DNA of 64,000 bases from Rhizobium sp. FY34 (GTDB lineage Bacteria; Pseudomonadota; Alphaproteobacteria; Rhizobiales; Rhizobiaceae), in the NCBI RefSeq assembly GCF_005222845.1, contig NZ_STFZ01000011.1, forward strand, positions 549,732-613,731, read 5' to 3'. A program made the translations under genes and the position numbers. Each line of letters opens with the position of its first letter. Within the stretch, counting starts at the first letter, position 1. Below are positions 49,779-57,626 of the stretch, piece after piece. Under the pieces are notes generated by a model. It ran no database searches. It was not told where the DNA came from and saw only the letters and a list, made by a program, of their open reading frames with translations.

Positions 49779-50648
49779 ATGCGTTTGACGATTTCACACA
49801 CGACAGAATATCTCTACGACGAACCCGTGGCCTATGCCCTGCAGCGGCTGCGCCTGAAGCCCAAGGATGCCACGACCCAGAAGGTGCTATCCTGGGAGGT
49901 CAAGGTGGACGGCGCCACCCAGGAGGCCGGTTATAGCGATCAGTTCGGCAATCACGTCGATCTCGTCTCGGTGGTCGGCGGCGAGCGGATGATCCGCATC
50001 ACGGCAAAGGGCGAGGTGGAAACCATCGACCGCGCCGGCGTGCTGGGACAGCACCAGGGGTTCGTGCCGCTCTGGCTGTTCCTGCGCAATACGCCGCTTA
50101 CCCAGCCCGGCACGCTGTTGCGCGACTTGGCAGACAGCGTGACAGGCGATAGCGAACTGGCCAAGATGCATGCACTGATGGAGACGATCCACGAAACTGT
50201 GGCCTATCTGCCCGGCACGACCGATTCTGAAACCACAGCGGAACAGGCGCTCGAAGCCAAAAGCGGCGTTTGCCAGGACCATGCGCATATCTTCGTCAGC
50301 GCCGCTCGGCACATGAATCTGCCGGCCCGCTATATTTCCGGTTATCTGTTGATGGAAGGCCAGGTGGAACAGGTGGCGACCCATGCCTGGGCCGAAGTCC
50401 ATGTGCCGGGTCTCGGCTGGGTGGGGTTTGATCCGGCCAACAAGGTCTGCCCGGATGAGCGCTATGTGCGGCTGGCAAGCGGCCTCTGTTACCGCGACGC
50501 TGCGCCGATTTCCGGCATGAGCATTGGAACAGCCGGTGAAAACCTCAAAGTCGTGCTGACCGTCGAGGCCCCGGACCAGATGCAGACACAAAGCCAGACT
50601 GGACAGAGCCAGAACGCTCAGGGCCAAAGCAGCCAGAGCCAGAGCTGA
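49779..50648 (+). CDS. Transglutaminase-like cysteine peptidase family protein
   Basis: 289 residues. An N-terminal beta domain (LTISHTTEYLYDEPVAYALQRLRLKP) precedes the transglutaminase core with catalytic C165 in SGVCQDHAH, H202 in THAWAEVHV and D218 in GFDPANK. The last 20 residues are a Gln/Ser-rich repeat (QSQTGQSQNAQGQSSQS), which could be a disordered tail or a self-modification site. No signal peptide is seen. It is the third gene of the ATP-grasp/alpha-E operon and probably cleaves or transfers the peptide product. Confidence 0.92.
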   Translation: MRLTISHTTEYLYDEPVAYALQRLRLKPKDATTQKVLSWEVKVDGATQEAGYSDQFGNHVDLVSVVGGERMIRITAKGEVETIDRAGVLGQHQGFVPLWLFLRNTPLTQPGTLLRDLADSVTGDSELAKMHALMETIHETVAYLPGTTDSETTAEQALEAKSGVCQDHAHIFVSAARHMNLPARYISGYLLMEGQVEQVATHAWAEVHVPGLGWVGFDPANKVCPDERYVRLASGLCYRDAAPISGMSIGTAGENLKVVLTVEAPDQMQTQSQTGQSQNAQGQSSQSQS

Positions 50649-50720
50649 CGCCTGGCTGAGCTGCGCAAGCCCTGCGCCATATAGATCTGCTGTAATGCGC
50701 TCCGTCAAAAGGGAGTGCCC

Positions 50721-51242
50721 ATGCTGTTTGGACGATCGGTCTTCCAATCCATCCTGACGCGTCTCGACCACGAGCAGCCGGAGGAAGAACCGGTGCTCGC
50801 GGACGGGTTTCGCATTTCAGGACTGCCGGCCGGCTTTGTGGCGCAACCCTCAACAGCCGAAACGGTAACGCGGGCCGATGCCGCCTATCGCGATCTCTTC
50901 GAGGACGATGGAGAGCAGGCTGCACCTTCGACCGGTCGACCGAGAATGGCGCCACGAGAGCCGGTGGACACTGAACCTGCGTCGCCCGCCGCGCCGGTGA
51001 CACCAGAACTACCCCCTCACCTGGCCCGCCTGTCGGAAGCCGAGGTGAGGCAAGACCTTGCCCTGAAGGACGATGACGGTGCAGAAACGCTCACCGAAAA
51101 GCGCCGCGCCTTTGCCCGCGACAACCACCCGGACTGCGTGCATCCGCTGTTTCGCGACCGCGCGACCGTCCGCATGACGCTGGCCAATATGCTGATCGAT
51201 CAGGCACTCAAGGTCTACGCGCTGCGCAGAATATCTGTGTGA
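50721..51242 (+). CDS. Hypothetical protein with a degenerate J-domain-like C-terminus
   Basis: 173 residues. Residues 1-100 are low-complexity, acidic and proline-rich. From about residue 103 the helical part LSEAEVRQDLALKDDDGAETLTEKRRAFARDNHPD, with H136-P137-D138, then RATVRMTLANMLIDQAL, follows the J-domain helix II, HPD and helix III layout that activates Hsp70 ATPase (sequence described in parts). Helix I is weak. GGGAG precedes the ATG at 50721. I do not recognise a named family. It ends 110 bp before the tRNA. Confidence 0.7.
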   Translation: MLFGRSVFQSILTRLDHEQPEEEPVLADGFRISGLPAGFVAQPSTAETVTRADAAYRDLFEDDGEQAAPSTGRPRMAPREPVDTEPASPAAPVTPELPPHLARLSEAEVRQDLALKDDDGAETLTEKRRAFARDNHPDCVHPLFRDRATVRMTLANMLIDQALKVYALRRISV

Positions 51243-51352
51243 GAGACAGACATGATACTTTTTCGCGCGTTTGCCGATTGATGCCGCCGCCGACCTTTGT
51301 TATGTAGCTCGCACCGGCAGGAACCGTGCGCATGCGCCGATTCTCAAAAGTT

Positions 51353-51429
51353 GCACCCGTAGCTCAGCTGGATAGAGTGTTGGATTCCGATTCCAAAGGT
51401 CACAGGTTCGAATCCTGTCGGGTGCGCCA
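51353..51429 (+). tRNA. tRNA-Arg (anticodon CCG)
   Basis: 77 nt cloverleaf including an encoded CCA. The acceptor stem pairs GCACCCG with CGGGTGC. The D arm has AGCTCAGCTGGATAGAGT, the anticodon stem TTGGA/TCCAA holds loop TTCCGAT (anticodon CCG), and the T arm has GGTTCGAATCC. It reads the CGG arginine codon. No integrase or duplicated 3' end is seen nearby, so there is no sign of element integration here. Confidence 0.97.
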
Positions 51430-51487
51430 TTTACCACAAACATCCTGCAGGCTTTCCATTCTTTGCTGCACCCGCTAACATGACGGT

Positions 51488-51847
51488 ATGATGACACGTA
51501 CCCTTCTGAAGTTCGTTGCCTGGTTGACGCTGGCTTTCATTGTTTTTGCGACAGTTTCGCCCATTGGTCTGCGCCCGCATGATTTTCTGCCCGTCGATCT
51601 GGATCGGGCACTGGCCTTTGCAACATTGAGCTTTCTCTTCGTGATCGCCTATCCGCAGCACTGGAAGCTCTGCGCCCTGCTGATGGTCCTTGCCACGCTG
51701 CCCATCGAAATGCTGCAATATCTGTCACCCTCGCGCCATCCGCATCTCATCGATGCCGCGATCAAGGCAGCCGGTGCAACGATCGGCATTCTCGCAGGCT
51801 GGCTGGTGCACACATTGTATGCCCGGCGCTCTGCCATCCGGGCATAA
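51488..51847 (+). CDS. VanZ-like membrane protein
   Basis: 119 residues with four membrane helices, matching the short VanZ-like family (FATVSPIGLRPHD, DRALAFATLSFLF, LPIEMLQYLSPSRHPHLIDA). The charged loop EMLQ..S.R.P...D is the family core. Roles suggested for this family are in envelope lipid or teicoplanin response, but none is established in rhizobia. The stop codon lies within a GCATAATACCAAG sequence also found at the edge of the MITE-like element at 54936. Confidence 0.82.
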   Translation: MMTRTLLKFVAWLTLAFIVFATVSPIGLRPHDFLPVDLDRALAFATLSFLFVIAYPQHWKLCALLMVLATLPIEMLQYLSPSRHPHLIDAAIKAAGATIGILAGWLVHTLYARRSAIRA

Positions 51848-51882
51848 TACCAAGCCGACGGCTGCTCGCGGAGAGATCACTC

Positions 51883-52788
51883 TCACTGGAAGAGCTGCAT
51901 CAGAGCCTGACTCGAGGCATTGGCGATCGACAGGGTCTGCGTGCCCAGCTGCTCGCGGGTCTGCAGCGCCTTCAGCCGCGAGGATTCCTCGTTGAGATCG
52001 GCATCCACCAACCGCCCGACGCCCGTATCCAGACTGTCCAGCAGCTCTTTTGAAAAGTCGGCCTGAATCTGCAGCCGGCTTTGCAAGGCGCCCAATTCGG
52101 CAGCCGCATCGATCACCCGCTCATTCACCACATCGACATAGGCCAGATACTCGGTCCTCAGCCCCGGATTGGTAACGATATCGATATCCAGAAGCGCGTG
52201 ACCATTGGTCTCGGGGTCTGTCGGATCCGCCTGCATCAGACCGCCACCCGTAGAATTGAACAGCGAGGTTTCCGCCATGTCGATCTGCATTGTATTGATC
52301 GACACGCCGTAGCTCTCACGCGCATAGGAGGCGATCAAGGCAGTCTCGCTCTGAAGTGGATCGTTCAGGTCCGTTACATCCGTCTGAAGCCAGTTGCCTT
52401 CGTTGAAGCTTGCCGAGGCGGCAATGGATACGATCTGATCCTGCAGCTGGGAGATTTCCTTCTGCACCTTACCAAGATCAACCCCCTCCCCATGCGCGGC
52501 CACCAGTTTCGACTTCAGTTCATCGAGAACCTGGATGGTGGAAGACATGCCGGCATAGGCCACGCCAACGGTCGCATCGGACAGATTGAGCGTATCGACA
52601 ACCGCTGAAATGGTCTTGGTATCGGAGCGCATCGTGGTTGCTATGGACCAATAGGCGGCGTCGTCATCGGCCGTATCAATCCGCATTCCGGTGGCAACCG
52701 CAGCCTGTGTGGCGCCCATCGACAGGGAGAGATCGCGTAGAGTGGACAGCGCAGCAATAGCGCCCGCATTCGTGAGAATACTGGTCAT
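51883..52788 (-). CDS. Flagellin (rhizobial type), isolated from other flagellar genes
   Basis: 301 residues. The N-terminal D0/D1 region (TSILTNAGAIAALSTLRDLSLSMGATQAAVATGMRI, in parts) and C-terminal D0 (LGTQTLSIANASSQALMQLFQ) are typical flagellin ends. The centre is short, as in rhizobial complex-filament flagellins. Relative to the usual fla N-terminus the first helix is a little divergent (TNAGAIAALSTLR for TNAAAMAALQTLR). No hook, motor or chemotaxis genes lie nearby. The upstream region (52789-53000) is strikingly A+T-rich. Confidence 0.9.
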   Translation of the reverse strand: MTSILTNAGAIAALSTLRDLSLSMGATQAAVATGMRIDTADDDAAYWSIATTMRSDTKTISAVVDTLNLSDATVGVAYAGMSSTIQVLDELKSKLVAAHGEGVDLGKVQKEISQLQDQIVSIAASASFNEGNWLQTDVTDLNDPLQSETALIASYARESYGVSINTMQIDMAETSLFNSTGGGLMQADPTDPETNGHALLDIDIVTNPGLRTEYLAYVDVVNERVIDAAAELGALQSRLQIQADFSKELLDSLDTGVGRLVDADLNEESSRLKALQTREQLGTQTLSIANASSQALMQLFQ

Positions 52789-53282
52789 GAATCACCTGGG
52801 AAAAAGGGAGGAGGAGCGCTCGTCATAAGCAAAAAGATGAGCCTATCTGGCTCAACCATGGTTACTGAAACATTAATTCTGATTACCAATCTTATTAGTT
52901 TGATAACCATAATTCGTAACTTTAGCTTAACGGAAAAAGACCTGGAAATTGTCAAATAATTGATTTTTATCAATCGGCTAATAAGGGGTAGGAGCACAAA
53001 ATTCTTTCCGCCTCGATCTGCCAATACGCGCCTAGAAGCTCCGCTTCATCAGCACTTTTCCGGCGACACACATCTGTCACCTGATGATGCTACCGAACTT
53101 GCAGGCCCATACCGCATGCCGACATCGGATTGAGCTTGACACAATGCCGAGCGCGACCTTCCATTCCGCTGGCCCGGCGGGCAAAACAAGAGCGACAACG
53201 AGTGCAGCACGGCATGAGAGTGGATGGAGTTGAGGCGCCCAGTGCGCCGGAGAGCCGTTTGCCCGGACGGGATGTCGGCAGC
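52789..53282. promoter_or_regulatory. A+T-rich region between flagellin and ArnT-like genes
   Basis: About 490 bp between divergent genes. The part at 52840-52995 is much richer in A and T than the rest of the window and must hold the flagellin promoter. No sigma-54 or sigma-28 consensus could be fixed by eye. An open frame from the right-hand gene extends leftward into it but looks non-coding before about 53283. Confidence 0.5.
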
Positions 53283-54920
53283 ATGCCATCGGCCATGGCT
53301 CTGCGCCGGCATATCCGCAACCTCGTCATCCTCGTCTGTGTTTCGCTTTTCGTGCTTCTGCCCGGCATGACGCTCCTGCCGCTGACCGATCGCGACGAAG
53401 CACTCTATGTGCAGGCCAGCCGTCAGATGATGGAAAGCCATGACTGGGTCGATATCCGCTTCCAGGACAATCCGCGCTACAAGAAGCCGGTCGGCATCTA
53501 TTGGCTGCAGGGTCTGGCAGGTCTTGTCACCGGCGGCGCGGAGGACAGCCCTCTCTGGGTCTATCGGCTGCCCTCCCTGCTCGGCGCCATTCTCGTCGGT
53601 CTCTTTTCCTATGGCATTGCCAACCGAATAGCGGGAGAGAAAGCCGGGCTGATTGCCGGTATCCTGGCGCTCACCACGGTCGAGCTTGCACTGGAGGCGC
53701 GCATCGCCAAGACCGATGCCATGCTGTGTGCCACGATCATCGCCAGCCAGTTTGCCCTCATCCATGCCTATCTCGATCCGGAACGCCGTCAGGTCTTCTG
53801 GCGCAACGCCCTGTTCTGGTTGTCACTCGGGCTCGCCATCCTCATCAAGGGACCGGTCGCGCTACTGGTGATCGGCTTGACCGGTCTTGGCGTGACGCTG
53901 ACCGAACGTTCCTTCTCGCTTCTGAGGTCGCTCTCGCCCGTCAGAGGCATGGCGGCCATGATGCTTGTCGTTCTGCCTTGGCTGATTGCCATAGGCTGGA
54001 TTTCCGGCGGCGATTTCTTCCGCGAATCGCTGGGGCGCGATGTGATCGGCAAAATCGCCACGGCGCAGGAAAGCCATGGCGCACCGCCCGGCACCTATCT
54101 GGCGGTGGCGATCGCCACCTTCTGGCCGCTGTCGCTGTTTGCCTCGCTCGCCTTCGTTTTTGCTTTCCGCAATTGGCGCGACAGTGCCGTGCGCTTCCTG
54201 TTCTTCTGGGCGGTACCCACCTGGCTGGTGTTTGAGCTGACGGCGACGAAACTGCCGAATTATATCCTGCCGATGATGCCGGCCTTTGCCATTCTGACCG
54301 CCGTGGCGCTGATCAAGGGCGGCCTTCGCCATGATACCTGGTGGTTTCGCTTTACCTATTTTTGTATGGTGATCGGCGGGTCTATCCTCGGCATTGGCCT
54401 CAATCTGGCGTTTTACTACCTGCAAGGTCACATAAGCCCGCTGGGCCTTGCCATGGGGCTTGCCGTGTTGCTCGCCAGCATAGCCGCCTGGCGCCTGTTT
54501 CTCAAAGACAGGCTGATACAGGGCATTGCCGCCATGACAGTGACGGCGGTCCTGGCCTATATGATGGTCTATGCGGTGCTTTTGCCGCAGGCGCGCGATT
54601 TCTGGCTCTCCGAGCGGATCGCAGAGGCGGTGGCGCAGGCCCGAACCTGCGCGCAACCGCAGATGATCGTCGTGGGGTATGGTGAACCGAGTGTCGTCTT
54701 TCGGCTGGGCACTCAGACGAAGCTGACGGGTGCGCTTGAAGCAGCATCACTCTTTCACGATGCGCCCTGCGCCATCGCCGTGGTGGCAGAGCAGGCAAGC
54801 ACCGATTTTCGCCAGGAGCTTGCCCGCCGTGGAGCCGACCTCGCCCCCAAAGGCACCGCCACGGGCCGCAATGTCAACGGCATGAAGCTTCGCACCATGC
54901 AGGTGTTTGCCAAGCCATAA
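53283..54920 (+). CDS. ArnT-like glycosyltransferase (GT83)
   Basis: About 545 residues of an integral membrane glycosyltransferase with 11 to 13 helices. It begins LVILVCVSLFVLLPGMTLLPLTDRDEALY, whose DRDE motif in the first periplasmic loop is the polyprenyl-phosphate sugar site of the ArnT/PMT superfamily, then KPVGIYWLQ. It transfers a sugar from undecaprenyl phosphate to lipid A or another envelope acceptor; the acceptor is unknown. The start is ambiguous: ATGs at 53214, 53283 and 53295 all lack a clear ribosome-binding site, and I chose the middle one. Confidence 0.87.
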   Translation: MPSAMALRRHIRNLVILVCVSLFVLLPGMTLLPLTDRDEALYVQASRQMMESHDWVDIRFQDNPRYKKPVGIYWLQGLAGLVTGGAEDSPLWVYRLPSLLGAILVGLFSYGIANRIAGEKAGLIAGILALTTVELALEARIAKTDAMLCATIIASQFALIHAYLDPERRQVFWRNALFWLSLGLAILIKGPVALLVIGLTGLGVTLTERSFSLLRSLSPVRGMAAMMLVVLPWLIAIGWISGGDFFRESLGRDVIGKIATAQESHGAPPGTYLAVAIATFWPLSLFASLAFVFAFRNWRDSAVRFLFFWAVPTWLVFELTATKLPNYILPMMPAFAILTAVALIKGGLRHDTWWFRFTYFCMVIGGSILGIGLNLAFYYLQGHISPLGLAMGLAVLLASIAAWRLFLKDRLIQGIAAMTVTAVLAYMMVYAVLLPQARDFWLSERIAEAVAQARTCAQPQMIVVGYGEPSVVFRLGTQTKLTGALEAASLFHDAPCAIAVVAEQASTDFRQELARRGADLAPKGTATGRNVNGMKLRTMQVFAKP

Positions 54921-55280
54921 ACTGTGGCCGGCATAATACCAAGTGTCGATGATAGGAACCCATTGCGTGGGACCGGAGACGTTCATCCGGCAAGGAGCAT
55001 ACCGGAGAGCGATGCTGTTCGCATCGGTCGAGGATTGCGACGCTGCCGGTGAACGAAATCCGGCCCATGCGAAGCACCGGGCGCTTTTGCCTCCCGGACG
55101 TTGTCGAAAATCCGCGCCGGACCGTAAGGTCCGACTGTGGTTTTCTCCTAGCCGGAAACCAAAATCGCTCCGGCGCAATCGGTTTCTATCATCGACGCTT
55201 GGTATAAGCCCGCCGCCTCTCCTGATCTGCCTGCGCGTCTGACACGTATTCTCACACAGACGTGAACAGGCGATGGACCA
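54921..55280. other. Non-coding gap containing a MITE-like element
   Basis: This 360 bp gap between two plus-strand genes is mostly filled by the element at 54936-55205. The remaining 75 bp upstream of the DUF2256 gene must contain its promoter. Confidence 0.5.
54936..55205. mobile_element. MITE-like element with 25 bp terminal inverted repeats
   Basis: The left end (54936-54960, starting ATACCAAGTGTCGATGATAG) and the right end (55181-55205) are inverted repeats matching at 23 of 25 positions, with weaker matches continuing inward. The 270 bp interior has no credible gene. A 14-base part of the left end with its outer flank (GGCATAATACCAAG) also occurs at the VanZ-like stop near 51842. No target-site duplication is certain. 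It may be a non-autonomous transposon remnant or a structured intergenic repeat. Confidence 0.6.
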
Positions 55281-55433
55281 ATGCCCAAACAGATCCTAAA
55301 GAGCCACATGCCGAGCAAGCCCTGCCTTGCCTGCGCGCGCCCGTTCACCTGGCGAAAAAAATGGGAACGGGATTGGGACCAGGTGAAATATTGCTCGCAG
55401 CGATGCCGGCGCATGAAGAAAGGCGAGCCATGA
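55281..55433 (+). CDS. DUF2256 small zinc-finger-like protein
   Basis: 50 residues, a gene easily missed because of its size. It has [19 protein letters not shown] followed by [13 protein letters not shown], the DUF2256 pattern with two CxxC pairs that probably bind zinc. The family is typically found with cryptochrome/photolyase genes. Its stop overlaps the ATG of the next gene by 4 bp (ATGA at 55430). The length is normal for the family. Confidence 0.85.
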   Translation: MPKQILKSHMPSKPCLACARPFTWRKKWERDWDQVKYCSQRCRRMKKGEP

Positions 55434-56428
55434 CGCTTGCAAAGATCGCCGTGATCGGCGCCGGCATGGCCGGCCTCAGCCTTGCCAACGCCTTGCAGCC
55501 GTATGCCCAAGTCAGCGTGTTTGAAAAAAGCCGCGGCCTTGGCGGGCGCATGGCCACCCGCCGGCGTCCAGAGTGTACCTTCGATCATGGCGCGCAATAT
55601 TTCACCATTCGCGACGCAGGCTTTCATGCAGCGCTGGAAGGCGCAATCGAAGCCGGCACCGTGCAGGCATGGAATGCGCCATTGATGAAGACAGGCGCCT
55701 ATGGGACATCGGAACGGCTGCAAGACCGCGCGCCGCGTTTCGTTGCCGCACCGGGCATGACATCGCTCGCCAAGCTGATGGCCCGCAAGCTCGATGTACA
55801 GTGCGACCAGCGCATCGAAGCGCTGGAAGGCCAGAAGGGCGCCTGGTTTCTCATCACGCCGCAGGCACGGCTCGGGCCGTTCGACTGGGTCATCTCCACG
55901 GCACCGGCCCCGCAGACGCTCGCCCTCCTGCCGCTGTCAGAGCCGGATGCCGAGGCGCTGTCTGGCGTGCGCATCAATGGCTGCTTCACGCTGATGATCC
56001 ACCTGCCGGACGCAGCAGATCTGCCCTTTTCGGCAAGCCAGATTGATCATCCGGTTTTGAGCTGGATTTCCGCCAACCAATCCAAGCCCGAGCGTGATCC
56101 GGCACACTGCATCGTCGTACATGCCAACAACCGCTGGTCGGATGCGCATCTGGAGGATGAGCCGGAGGCCGTGCGCGCCCTGATGCTGGACACCGTGCGA
56201 GACCTCGTGCCGTCTGTGGCCTGGGAGACCGCGCTCTCGGTCGATCTGCATCGCTGGCGCTATGCCAATGTCGAAACACCGCTTGGCCGACCTTTTCTGA
56301 TGGATAGAGATTTGCAGATTGCCGCCTGCGGCGACTGGTGCCTTGGCAACCGCGTCGAAGCGGCGTTTCTAAGTGGCAAGGCACTTGCCGAAACGCTGAT
56401 GGCGCGCTTCAAGGAGGAGAGAAGCTGA
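55430..56428 (+). CDS. FAD-dependent amine-oxidase-like oxidoreductase
   Basis: 332 residues. The dinucleotide-binding motif [17 protein letters not shown] at residues 6-22 and the GGRMATRR motif mark the RenI/amine oxidase-like flavoproteins. [12 protein letters not shown] follows, and [19 protein letters not shown] near the C-terminus binds FAD. Its exact substrate is unknown, but homologues often sit near photolyase and carotenoid genes in light-response clusters. It overlaps DUF2256 by 4 bp and the next gene by 1 bp (TGATG). Confidence 0.88.
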   Translation: MTLAKIAVIGAGMAGLSLANALQPYAQVSVFEKSRGLGGRMATRRRPECTFDHGAQYFTIRDAGFHAALEGAIEAGTVQAWNAPLMKTGAYGTSERLQDRAPRFVAAPGMTSLAKLMARKLDVQCDQRIEALEGQKGAWFLITPQARLGPFDWVISTAPAPQTLALLPLSEPDAEALSGVRINGCFTLMIHLPDAADLPFSASQIDHPVLSWISANQSKPERDPAHCIVVHANNRWSDAHLEDEPEAVRALMLDTVRDLVPSVAWETALSVDLHRWRYANVETPLGRPFLMDRDLQIAACGDWCLGNRVEAAFLSGKALAETLMARFKEERS

Positions 56429-56853
56429 TGCAGGACGCCCGCCGACTGACGCTTGCGCTGACCTATGCCGGGGCGCTGCCATTTTTCCTGCTTCTGCCGC
56501 CCAGGCTGACAATCCTCGAAGGTTTTGATGCGCTGCATGCCTTCCTCGCCTATGGCGCAGTGATTGCAAGCTTCATGGCCGGAAGCCTCTGGGGGCTGGT
56601 GCAGGCGCGTGATACACCGCCGCTTTCGGCCATAGCCATCAGCAATCTCCTGGCGCTCACCGCTTGGGGTACGCTGCTGCTGGAGCCAGACCGTCTGGCC
56701 CTCATCCTGCAGGTTCTGGTGTTTTTGGCAGCGCTCTTCAGCGATCAGCGGCTTGCCAAGGCTAGCTTGGAAAAGCCATGGTACTGGCAGTTGCGCACCC
56801 GCATTACCGCCATTGTCTGCATTGCCTATCTGGCAAAAATCCTGCTCATCTGA
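56428..56853 (+). CDS. DUF3429 membrane protein
   Basis: 141 residues with four membrane helices: LTLALTYAGALPFFLLL, FLAYGAVIASFMAGSLWG, LSAIAISNLLALTAWGTLL and LILQVLVFLAALFSDQ. The pattern YGAVIASFMAGSLWG is typical of DUF3429. Its role is unknown. It is tightly coupled to the oxidoreductase gene upstream and convergent with the SDR gene, ending 6 bp from it. Confidence 0.85.
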   Translation: MQDARRLTLALTYAGALPFFLLLPPRLTILEGFDALHAFLAYGAVIASFMAGSLWGLVQARDTPPLSAIAISNLLALTAWGTLLLEPDRLALILQVLVFLAALFSDQRLAKASLEKPWYWQLRTRITAIVCIAYLAKILLI

Positions 56854-56859
56854 CGGGGC

Positions 56860-57564
56860 TCACCACTCGATAGAACTGCCGTCATAGGCAAAGAAACCTC
56901 CGGTATCCGTGGGCGTCAGACCATTGAGAACAGTCAGCATGCTGCGGGCGCTGTCGACAGGCTCGCTGCGCGCATGATTGCCCGAGTATTTCTCCGACAG
57001 CGAGGTGGCAACCGTGCCCGGATGCAGCGGCACGATGACGGCGCCCGGATGCGTTCGGGCAAGCTCGATGGAGGCCGTGCGCAGGATCTGGTTTAGCGCC
57101 GCCTTCGAGGCCCGGTAGGAAATCCAGCCGCCCAGATGATTGTCACCAATAGAGGCGACACGCGCCGACAGAACCCCCATCAGCGCCCGCTCGCGTTTCG
57201 ACAGCATGGGCGCAAAATATTTGGCCACCAGCGCGGTGCCGACAGCATTGAGCGCAAACTGCTTCATCATCGCCTCGGCCGAAATCTGGCGCAGTGACTT
57301 CTCCGGCCCGACACCATCAATGGTCAGCCCACCGGTGGCACAGAAGATCAGCTGGAACTCGCCCGATAGCGAGGCTGCGGCTTCTGCCACGCTGTCTTCC
57401 TGCGTCACATCAAGACCCGTTGCGCTGCGCGACAGCCCGATGACCTCACCGCAGGCCGGGTCCGCACCGATCACCTCTGCCACAGCACGGCCAATGCCGC
57501 CGCTCGCACCGATGACCAGCGCACGGTAGCTTTGCGGCAAAGATGTCATGAGGGACTGCGTCAT
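56860..57564 (-). CDS. Short-chain dehydrogenase/reductase (CsgA-like)
   Basis: 234 residues. The cofactor motif is ALVIGASGGIGRAVAE, and the catalytic Tyr and Lys are in SYRASKAALNQ, with Ser in SARVASIGDN. It resembles the SDRs found with photolyase genes. The C-terminal SIEW ends shorter than classical SDRs. A start five codons later is also possible. It lies 62 bp after the phrB stop codon on the same strand. Confidence 0.87.
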   Translation of the reverse strand: MTQSLMTSLPQSYRALVIGASGGIGRAVAEVIGADPACGEVIGLSRSATGLDVTQEDSVAEAAASLSGEFQLIFCATGGLTIDGVGPEKSLRQISAEAMMKQFALNAVGTALVAKYFAPMLSKRERALMGVLSARVASIGDNHLGGWISYRASKAALNQILRTASIELARTHPGAVIVPLHPGTVATSLSEKYSGNHARSEPVDSARSMLTVLNGLTPTDTGGFFAYDGSSIEW

Positions 57565-57626
57565 GGGGTTGTCCTCCGGTTACCTCTCAAACCCCTTACG
57601 TAGGCAAAGCCGCAGCGGTTTTCTGC

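Noticed and set aside
51353..51429. tRNA-Arg as attachment site of an integrated element
   Set aside because: No integrase gene and no repeated 3' tRNA end were found nearby.
51300..51497. A 65-codon minus-strand frame across the tRNA containing DRIRTCDLWNRN
   Set aside because: It is the well-known false frame formed by the antisense of a tRNA gene.
55262..56428. A single longer protein starting at 55262 for the FAD oxidoreductase
   Set aside because: The extra 56 residues lie in a different frame from the DUF2256 gene, which explains this DNA better. The FAD motif begins right after the ATG at 55430.
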